NCBI GenBank assembly: GCA_029747585.1
Contig: JAPEVF010001279.1
Span: forward strand, 1-11,554
DNA: 11,554 nt
DNA from: Pleurotus djamor
Lineage: Eukaryota; Basidiomycota; Agaricomycetes; Agaricales; Pleurotaceae
Direction: 5' to 3'
In this document: positions 1 to 6,779 of the stretch, piece by piece
How the letters are laid out: each line of letters starts with the position of its first letter
Numbering within the stretch: the first letter of the stretch is position 1
The notes under the pieces: generated by a model
Told to the model about the DNA's origin: nothing
Databases searched by the model: none
The model's input: only the letters and a program-made list of their open reading frames with translations
Translations under genes and position numbers: made by a program

Positions 1-3000
1 CTTTTGGATCGCTACTCCAAGGATCTTGTCCTGATGTTCTCAAAAATGTTGGACTTCGAGCGCTGTCGATGTTGGTCGCTTCGTCAAATGACATAGAACT
101 CGGTCCGTTGAAACCCGCGCAGTACAAAGTCAGGAAAGGTATGTCTGCTCTCGATGCCCTTGCGATGCCGACGCTTCCTCAAAAAAAATTCCTTGCAGGA
201 GTTACTGTTTGTGCCGAAGTGGGTAAGGTCGACGCCATCACTGGGATCCTCAAGGGTGGCTGCCCAGGAATACAAATGTTCGCCAACTATCCTGATTTTG
301 CTCTCGGGATATCCCTTCCGACATCTGAAATCATTGACTTTGGTCGCAATATCAAGACTCGCCCCATTGAAATCGTGCTTAACACCCGGCAGCGAGTTTT
401 GTCCGTATCTTCGGGCATTGTATATCAACCACAGGGAGGGTCAGCGTTAGAGTTTGATTTTTGGATAGAGTTGGGCTTGCTTGGCGCTTCCGCTACCTTG
501 AGAGCGAAGGCAAATTGGAACAATCCTCTCGGGTTGTGTCCTCAATTGACGATACAGGAAGTCGCTCTCATGATCGGCTTGAGATATGCTACCTTCCTTA
601 TCCATGGACCAAATCAATTGGGCATCAGCGGGAGATTCAAGATCGGATATGCGTCACCCAATACTATCACACTTATCTTCGGAGACGACCCTTCCAGTAG
701 GTTCATTCATATTTTTATCTTGATTCACCGCTCATACTGATATACTTCACCAGACCTCTTGCTGTTAGTCGACGTGAATGATATCGACGTCAACGATCTC
801 ATTCGGCTTACAGCCAGCATCCTCAATACGAGGCTGCCAACACTGCCTAATGGTACTGTTATTTGTCGGAAGTTCTCCCTCTACGCATCGCCCAATGGAG
901 CACGACTCGCAGGGAAAACGTACGAGGCAGGCTTTTCGGCCTCCCTCCAGCTTCGTATTTTCAGTGTCTCTGCCTCCGCCAGCATCACTGTTAACACCTC
1001 TGGCTTCAAGTGCTCGGCAAGTGTGCAAAACTTTTGGTTCGGGCCGCTTTACATCCAACACGCGAGCCTCGACGTTTCCTGGACGCGTTACTCGAAGTAC
1101 CTTCGCGCGTCTGGATGGGTCAAAGTTCTGTGGTGGTGGGTTGGCGGAACTGTCACCATCGGACCGACGTCATCTTACACTGCCGCCCGCCTTGAAGACC
1201 TATCGTCGGAAGATCTGCTTGTCCTCGACGAAGTGCCTATGGATTTGCAAACTTTGTTGGAGTTCCCCATCTTCGTCCTATACACGCTTGCAATATCTGT
1301 CGCGGGTAACGCAGCCCCAGAGGATTGGCAATCCCCCATCAGGGTTATTCCACAAGAACCGGTGCACTTCTCGGCGTCGTTCGATGAGGATCTCCTTGCT
1401 CACCTCACAAGTAAAGTCAAGGACCATATATCTCGTGTCACTCACGATGTTTTCGCAACCGACCCTCCACCAGCCCCGTCCGAGGAAGTCATTGCCGAAC
1501 AACTCACCGCCTGCGAGAACAATTACTCGGCTTACTCGGCGAAGATAGCATCACTCCAAGAAGAATTCAAACACTACAACGATCGGTTGGAAGAGTTAGC
1601 TTCTACTCAGTCAGCTGCGGCCGAAAAGCATGAACTTCACTTGATGGAGTTGGAGGCTACGTATGCAGAGCTGAACCGCAGCCATGTCTATGCCGTCGGT
1701 CAAATGGCTCTGCATGAGGAACAGTACAACTATGCGGAGGGGCAGGCGGAGAGGAAGCTACAGGTACGTCTACTTGTTAACTTGGACACCGATCCGTCTG
1801 ACATTCGGAACAGTCGGCAAGAAATGCAAGGGAAGACGCCAGCCGTCGTCGCGATGGAGACCTACCCGCTGAAATTGAAACCCTAAATTCCTTGATATCC
1901 TCCACAGAGGCACAGCTCGATTTGATAAACAATGCACACGGACAGATCGCAAGCGAGCCCCCACTACCCTGGAATACTTGTAAGCAACGTTATCGTTCAG
2001 TAAGGCGATTCTATGCTAATGTATATCGGTAGCCCTTTTGCAACGCACTACCGAAGAACAACTGCGAGTATCTGCGAGACTCGACTTGTTCCGGTCTTCC
2101 AGGAATATATTGGCGGCACAGTTGCAAGAAGTTCGGACGGAACAGAGTATGCCAGAAGACCAGGATCTGGCCGACGCGCAAAATGAACTTACTTCGATTC
2201 GTGAGGAGCGCATCCAACGCGGAGTACAACTTGCTCGCCAGAAAGAGGGACTAGAAGAAGAAATGCGAACCTCTCGCAGTCAGATTGACAAGGCAAAGAC
2301 CGGCGAGACATGGACGCAGTTTGTTGACGCTCGGCAAGCTGTTGAGGCTCATATCGCCACCCGATCAGAGCACTTCACTCCTCTTGGTCAAATGATCCTC
2401 CTCGACGAACTAGATGAAGCTAAACTATTCGCTGAAAACCGTGAAAAGTTATCTCGCAGTGTTGACATGCGCTCCGAAGTGGACAGTTACACGGAAACCT
2501 CCCAGTGGATCGACGCTCACCTCGACTTGGTTCCGAAGATTCGTCGCATCTTGCGGCCTTTGGACCCGAACTCGGAGAATTATCTCACCATAAAAAGCAT
2601 TAAACTTTCTGCCCATCGCGATGGTGAGACCTTGAGCCACACCGGTGATGAGGAAGCAGATACGTTGCAGGACCTGGTCTTCGAAGCTCAAGTATCTGGG
2701 ATCTTCGCTTCTCGGGAGTTCACTCATTCCCATCAGTTCTCCATCCGAAACCACCACGCTCTCGTTCACGACATTTTCAGAGGCCTGATGGAAGAGGCAT
2801 CATCACGCGAAGAGGTAAGAATTCCTTCTTAAATTTTGTATCGTGATCGAACTTAGCTGTCTCCAGAACCACGAAGACGTCTCCAATGAAAGGACCGGGA
2901 AGCTCTCCGTCAACAACGACTCTATTCCTGCCTTACCGCTTCCTTCGCGTGGATCGGACCTTGATTGGCTCAGGAGAATCATCGAAATTTCATTGATGAT

Positions 3001-3359
3001 CAAGAGCCACGACCAAGGTTGGAGTGACTATCCTAATGACCATGGAACATATAACAACTGTTGGACGTGGTTCTCCGTTGGTATTGGTGCGGACCATGAA
3101 GAACGCCTCGCAAGTAATCGTCATGCCGTCAGTGAAACACAAACACACAGTTTTTCGTGGTACCGTGGTGATGATCTATTCGATCGCATTGTCAATGGGG
3201 AAGACGTCAAGCTATGGGCGCATGCCAAGTGAGTACTATCCACACCATGGCGACGATGATTGCACGCTCATCGTCTGCTTGAACAGATTTGATGAATGGA
3301 CGAACCACGTCGAATACGCAAAGTGGACATTCAAGCTTTCCCCTTTGGATGAGTCCTAG
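1..3359 (+). CDS. 3' part of a large beta-rich / coiled-coil fungal protein of unknown function (5'-truncated by window edge)
   Basis: Six exons join in one frame: 1-696 (first whole codon at base 3), 754-1763, 1814-1979, 2033-2814, 2867-3228 and 3287-3359. Introns are 50-58 bp, with donors GTAGGT, GTACGT, GTAAGC, GTAAGA and GTGAGT and acceptors CAG or TAG. Visible product: 1,028 residues; the true N-terminus lies left of the window. Residues about 149-265 and 290-405 are beta-rich and resemble each other (see repeat entry). Residues about 474-725 are charged, rich in Glu, Gln, Lys and Arg, and look like a long interrupted coiled coil. Residues about 915-1028 are a compact C-terminal module with SHDQGWSDYP at 931-940 and CWTWF at 949-953. 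There is no obvious catalytic motif, signal peptide in view or convincing transmembrane helix; FPIFVLYTLAISVAG near 402 is only mildly hydrophobic. I do not recognise the family as a whole. Frame continuity across five introns makes the gene real; the function is unknown. Confidence 0.85.
447..1274 (+). repeat. Two diverged copies of a beta-rich protein module within the first gene
   Basis: Block A is residues about 149-265, starting LEFDFWIELGLLGASATLR and containing LGISGRFKIG, then a leucine-rich LLLLVDVNDIDVNDL stretch. Block B is residues about 290-405, starting FSASLQLRIFSVSASASITV and containing LRASGWVKVLWWWVGGTVTIG, then LSSEDLLVLDEVPMDLQTLL. Both run in the same order: an alternating hydrophobic/small strand set, a Gly-centred strand pair (SG-x3-4 pattern) and an acidic leucine-rich segment. 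This points to an internal duplication of a domain of about 115 residues. The match is by eye, is weak at residue level, and spans the first intron. Confidence 0.4.
3005..3359 (+). other. C-terminal Ser-His-Asp-Gln-Gly-Trp module of the first gene
   Basis: The module spans residues about 931-1028 and is split by the intron 3229-3286. Features in order: SHDQGWSDYP, then GTYNNCWTWF, then a basic segment with HSFSWYRGDDLF, then EDVKLWAHAK joined across the intron to FDEWTNHVEYAKWTF. The Trp/Gly/Asp-rich spacing looks like a small folded beta domain. From memory, similar SxDQGW...GTYxxxWTWF C-termini occur in assorted fungal multidomain proteins, but I cannot name a database family with confidence. 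The stop TAG at 3357-3359 follows directly. Confidence 0.5.
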
Positions 3360-3637
3360 TGAGATTATCGTGTACGTGAGGAGCAATCAACATAAAACGG
3401 TGCAGGTGTCAGATATAAATGCAAATCCATTTTTAAGGGGGCGCATAAGGGCCCCCTGTCCCCTGAATCGAAGCTCCTTTGATGTTCATCAGGATCCATC
3501 ACGACTTGCTCGACCGCGTGGAAAGGGAGTGAAGAAACCCGCCTTTGAAGAGCAAGCCCATCAGCCGAGCAGCCGAAAAGTGCTTCACTAACTTCGACCA
3601 TAAGGGTGCTGGCCAACGTCTATGAGATATGAGAGGA
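3360..3637. other. Convergent intergenic region (first gene and gpi1 3' ends)
   Basis: This 278-bp stretch lies between the stop codons of two convergent genes and should carry both 3' untranslated regions. It holds an A-rich run near 3390-3396 (ACATAAAAC) and the GC hairpin annotated separately. Short open frames cross it on both strands, but none has a recognisable protein or splice continuity with its neighbours, so I see no gene here. Confidence 0.6.
3436..3457. terminator. GC-rich inverted repeat between convergent genes
   Basis: A perfect 7-bp inverted repeat, AGGGGGC (3436-3442) and GCCCCCT (3451-3457), encloses an 8-nt loop. It can form a stable hairpin in RNA from either strand. It sits almost mid-way between the two stop codons. 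A role in 3' end formation or in pausing between convergent transcripts is inferred from position only. Fungal polymerase II does not need hairpins to terminate. Confidence 0.3.
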
Positions 3638-5823
3638 CTAATTTAAGGGGAGGAGCTCACAATACTGATGAAATATCTGGCTGAAACCGATAGGTTGGTT
3701 CTAGATGATCTAAGTTGTACGATTTGTGGGCAATTGAGAGCTTCTAGACGCACCTTCATAACCAAACACGGGCCCATTTCTCCTCCTTGGACATCAAAAC
3801 ACACTCCACCTGTGGACAAATTCGTTCTGGAGCCAATCAGATGCAGACAGGAATGTTTACCTGGTAGTCTCTCTGGGTCCTTGACCCTAACCATCAAGGC
3901 GAACAACGGGAAGTGATTCATGAATGCCATGAGTGTCTCGATGACTCCATGGAGTACCAAGGTAGATAGTCGCAGCTAATACACAACCCGTAAGTGGTCG
4001 TTAGTTTCAGCTCGGGAAAGGTGAACGATAACTCACCAAAGCGAACAGTAGATAATACACTCCGATAGTCGGAAACAGAAACGCCAGCAATGTGAAAATC
4101 ATCGTCCCAAACAAGAGCTGATCAACATCATACTGATGGGAGTCCGTGCGTTTTCGCAAAACGTTATATCTCCTCCCTATGTTCATATTATTAGGATCGT
4201 TAGAGATGGAGGTGAAATTGGCTTACCTCTAAACAGTCGCCACAACTCTCCTGCAACAACTACGGCTCTCATATAGACATATCGCGTGACTACATAGCCT
4301 AACCAGCAGTGAAACCCTAAGATGCCCAAGATGTCACTGCCTACGGCCAAACCCGTCGTCACTCCACCCAAAATCGACATTAAACCAGTTATATAGATCA
4401 TCATGGGCAGAAAGGGGAGAACGTATCGCCATAACATGTCTAGTGGAGGCGGTCAGAAATTCTCCGGTGGTGGAGTGGGTGTGGCTCACCTCCCCAAGAA
4501 CCAACTAGGGCGATAAACATATCCGAGTAAAACTGGCTCAGTTCCGTGTTGAGCTTTAACCCTGCTGGCCATCCATTGAGCCACCTCAACGCCCACTGAA
4601 GCCAACCAACGAGGTATTCCTTGGAGAAATGGTCAACAAAGGTCAGGGCAAGGGGATCGAAAGGGGGCATACCATAACGCCTATACTAAGCATTCGACCT
4701 AGAACGGCGCAATTGTCGCAGAGGAATCTCCCCACCGCGACGCCAATTGTGATGTCATTCAACACTAGCCACACCGTGTTGAAGAAGCTACAGAACGGCG
4801 AACTTGAGTTCACTTTGCTAAGGAAGAAATTGATGTAGGCTTACTTGACATAATCGCCAGCATAGCGTTCTAATCGCATATAGTCCTTGAGTCTCAGGGT
4901 ATCATCGTCAACTCGAGTTAGCAATGAACGAAATTGTTTGGTTCGTGTAGACACTTGTTGGGCTGGCCAAAAGTTGAGGGATGGGCGTAAACGCTGAAAT
5001 ATTCGACGCACCAGTCCCACTCATGTCCTTGAGCGACAGGCCTTCATCCCCAATGCCAAAATCACATATCCGTTCCACGAGGCGAAGTAGAGGATCGAGC
5101 TTACGAACGACTCCCAAGGATCCATGTTGAACAGGGCGACTGGACAAACTGGTCAGTAGTGGTCCAAATGGTTTCGCTTGATTGGAGACAAGAGTCTCAA
5201 CGAGGTTGGCTGCATTACACTGGTTAAGAGACACCGTCTATCAGTGCCATTGGCTGGAATGCAGTGGGTACAGAGACGTACCTGGTTGACCAGCCTATCA
5301 TCCAAGACGCCAACCCCATCGACCCATCCGTGTCGAGGACTTGTAAAATCGTTTTGAACTAGGGGTTCGTGCTGGCGAATCTCACACAAGTCTTTCTCCA
5401 GTGGGTCCAATTTGAGTCCGTTGAGCGAATAAAACCTCAACGAGCTCGGTGAGTGTCTTTTATAGAAGACGAAAACCAGTTCTTCGCCGGACGTGTCTTG
5501 GATATCGAATTTCGGTGATGCCGTAGGTGAGGAGATGCCCAAAACCTCCAATCGAGCATCGCACACAACAGACATGCTTTCCAGCAGCTTTTCTTCCTTC
5601 AAATTATCCACAAAGACTTCCGCGTCGTGTCTCTGCATCGTCGAAATTAGCTCTGTGCTGCCTGCAAATTTGGGACGAGTCTCACATCATGAATACCCTC
5701 CGAAGGCCCCAGTAGACCAACAACACAGAAAATCGGTTCTGACCATCCATACACGAAGTTGGTAGATGTGTTTGGGTCTTTCTGAGATAATGGAATATGA
5801 AGAGGCCAAAAGACGGCTCTCAT
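3638..5823 (-). CDS. GPI1: Gpi1/PIG-Q, subunit of the GPI-N-acetylglucosaminyltransferase complex
   Basis: The complex (catalytic PIG-A/Gpi3 plus Gpi1, Gpi2, PIG-H, PIG-P) moves GlcNAc from UDP-GlcNAc to phosphatidylinositol on the cytosolic face of the ER, the first step of GPI-anchor synthesis; Gpi1 is the scaffold-like membrane subunit. Exons in coding order: 5823-5697, 5652-5282, 5219-4955, 4911-4845, 4787-4673, 4619-4490, 4439-4227, 4176-4037, 3975-3861, 3809-3754, 3700-3638, giving 553 residues. Family landmarks: FNTVWLVLND (279-288), WPAGLKLNTELS (332-343), LWRLFRG then RRYNVLRKRTDS (424-442), NHFPLFALM (496-504), RLPGG (512-516), and LVMKNQPIGFSQIFHQY formed only after the last splice. 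Hydrophobic segments lie near 278-300, 346-423, 447-477 and 480-505. The start at 5823 puts VFWP at residues 4-7, as I recall for fungal homologues; an in-frame ATG at 5913 would add 30 residues. Two junctions are uncertain: the exon 3/4 donor, and the exon 2 acceptor (5661 is an in-frame alternative). Confidence 0.93.
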
Positions 5824-5828
5824 GGCAT
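5820..5828 (-). promoter_or_regulatory. Minimal upstream ORF overlapping the gpi1 start codon
   Basis: On the minus strand the sequence ATGCCATGA holds an upstream ATG (5828-5826) reading Met-Pro-stop. Its stop codon overlaps the proposed gpi1 ATG (5823-5821). The upstream ATG has A at -3, while the gpi1 ATG has G. If both lie in the mRNA, ribosomes could use the small ORF and restart, or be delayed there. The transcription start is unknown, so this is a sequence observation with an inferred role. Confidence 0.35.
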
Positions 5829-5833
5829 GGTGT

Positions 5834-5863
5834 GGCTCGAGCTTGAGCTTGGGCGCTTGAGCC
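5834..5863 (-). promoter_or_regulatory. Imperfect hairpin in the putative gpi1 leader
   Basis: GGCTCGAGC (5834-5842) and GCTTGAGCC (5855-5863) form a 9-bp inverted repeat with one mismatch around a 12-nt loop, ending 10 bases before the proposed gpi1 ATG. The interval also repeats GAGCTT (5839-5844 reads GAGCTT, again at 5845-5850). A hairpin this close to the start could affect initiation if the leader covers it. In the alternative long N-terminus these bases would be coding. Confidence 0.3.
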
Positions 5864-5882
5864 CATTGCCTTGCTTTCGACC

Positions 5883-5887
5883 ATTGG
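5883..5887 (-). promoter_or_regulatory. CCAAT box candidate upstream of gpi1
   Basis: The plus strand reads ATTGG here, which is CCAAT on the gpi1 strand, in the context GGCCAATGG, 60 bp upstream of the proposed ATG. CCAAT elements bind the HAP/NF-Y complex in fungi. Five bases match often by chance, and the site could fall inside the leader. Confidence 0.2.
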
Positions 5888-6392
5888 CCACACCCTTTGC
5901 TACATTGTCTCATGAACGTTTCCGTCTCATCAAGGTGTCCAGTGTGTTACAGGAAGTAAAGGGAAATCCAGTGCAATGTTAATTAGATTCTGTGAGTAGT
6001 TTCGCGTTCGACCTTTTGTCACAGAATACACACTCAACATTGAATCAGTTTTCACAATATATTGACTATGTAGCATCCTCTGGCATAGTCGTATATTCGT
6101 ACATTCAGCGAAGAGACATGCTGCTCCCCATGAAATGTTGATGCAGGCATCGGCCCACACGGTCGTAGCCAGGGGAGCGTGAAACGAGACCCACCTGCAC
6201 CACCCGGAGCCAACTCCCAAATAAGGGTGGATATAACTCGTTTCTGGTGTCCCTACCTACGTAGGCGTTACACCTTCCCCATGTCTCGGTTTGAGCTTGG
6301 TCACGCGATTTCGTCGAGGGTGCCGTCCGCGTTTGCGTTATCCTCTTGGGAAGTTCTTGGGTCTGCTTGATAAATGTAGCATGTTATCAGGC

Positions 6393-6404
6393 GGGGCGGG
6401 GCAG
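6393..6404 (+). promoter_or_regulatory. Double GCGGGG element upstream of the Ser/Pro-rich gene
   Basis: The GC-rich run GGCGGGGCGGGGC near this position contains two adjacent GCGGGG hexamers. GCGGGG fits the SYGGRG consensus of fungal Mig1/CreA-type carbon catabolite repressors. It lies just upstream of the TATA-like boxes, about 380 bp before the ATG. Pairs of such sites are more meaningful than single ones, but the assignment rests on motif match and position only. Confidence 0.3.
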
Positions 6405-6426
6405 GAGGACGGAGGAGCCCAGGAGT

Positions 6427-6479
6427 TATATATCCTTGCAGCACAGGTTTCGGGGACCCTCTCGAGCCCAGCATATATA
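6427..6479 (+). promoter_or_regulatory. Two TATA-like boxes for the Ser/Pro-rich gene
   Basis: TATATAT at 6427-6433 and TATATA at 6474-6479 lie upstream of a pyrimidine-rich tract (about 6501-6525), a usual setting for fungal transcription starts. Start near 6500-6515 would give a leader of about 270 nt before the ATG at 6780. The downstream box is better placed for that start. Confidence 0.4.
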
Positions 6480-6598
6480 CCCTCCTCAAACCCATAACGA
6501 CGCGCCCACTTTCTTTGCCTTACCCGAGAGCACCGCACGCAGTAGACTGCTTTCATCTGGGGTACGCGCTTATCTTTCTCTCTAACAACCAGACGTTC

Positions 6599-6619
6599 AT
6601 GACGGCCATCTTCAGATAG
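6599..6619 (+). promoter_or_regulatory. Six-codon upstream ORF in the leader of the Ser/Pro-rich gene
   Basis: ATG at 6599 followed by TAG at 6617-6619 encodes Met-Thr-Ala-Ile-Phe-Arg. It is the only ATG between the TATA-like box at 6474 and the main ATG at 6780, so scanning ribosomes would meet it first. Its context (T at -3) is weak, favouring leaky scanning. It lies 160 nt before the main start, leaving room for reinitiation. Confidence 0.4.
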
Positions 6620-6673
6620 AGCTCTGGTAGCATCTTCCTACCTTTCATCTGGTTGTCGAGGGTTCAGGCGAAG

Positions 6674-6729
6674 GTATCCAAGCTCAAGCGATCATTTGTA
6701 GCGTTATCACTAAGACGTTTGTCCGACAG
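6674..6729 (+). other. Possible intron in the 5' leader of the Ser/Pro-rich gene
   Basis: AAG|GTATCC at 6674 and a GACAG acceptor at 6729 bound 56 bp, typical of introns in this window, with a branch-like CACTAAG about 20 bases before the acceptor. It is non-coding, so there is no reading-frame test. Treat it as a candidate only. Confidence 0.25.
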
Positions 6730-6779
6730 TTGCTGCTTTCCGACTCGCCAGGTTCCCTCCCTTTTCCGACGCTCTCTTC

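Larger units (their letters stand above)
5824..6779. other. Divergent intergenic region between gpi1 and the Ser/Pro-rich gene
   Basis: These 956 bp separate two divergent start codons and must hold both promoters. Open frames of up to 96 codons cross it (for example 6220-5930 on the minus strand), but none shows family features or splice continuity. The half near gpi1 carries the leader features listed separately. The half near the plus-strand gene carries TATA-like boxes, a GC-rich element and an upstream ORF. From about 5990 to 6250 I see nothing specific. Confidence 0.6.

Noticed and set aside
778..1548. 256-codon open frame on the plus strand
   Set aside because: It overlaps the coding exon 754-1763 in another frame. 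Its product is a biased Arg/Ser/Pro mix, and it has no splice continuity, while the chosen frame continues across introns on both sides.
1..3359. Assigning the first gene to a pore-forming or insecticidal toxin family because of beta sheets plus coiled coil
   Set aside because: Only the general composition is suggestive. I see no diagnostic motif of any such family, so the label would be unsupported.
3365..3616. 83-codon open frame on the minus strand, considered as a further gpi1 exon
   Set aside because: It shares no features with Gpi1 C-termini, and the frame already stops at 3638-3640 right after the conserved motif, so extension would need an unsupported extra intron.
4788..4844. Shorter gpi1 intron ending at the CCTTAG acceptor (27 bp), adding ten in-frame residues
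   Set aside because: 27 bp is too short for a spliceosomal intron. The 57-bp version gives the family-like VNFFNTVWLVLND directly.
5930..6220. 96-codon open frame on the minus strand upstream of gpi1
   Set aside because: No recognisable features and no good splice donor linking it to gpi1. It probably lies in promoter or leader sequence.
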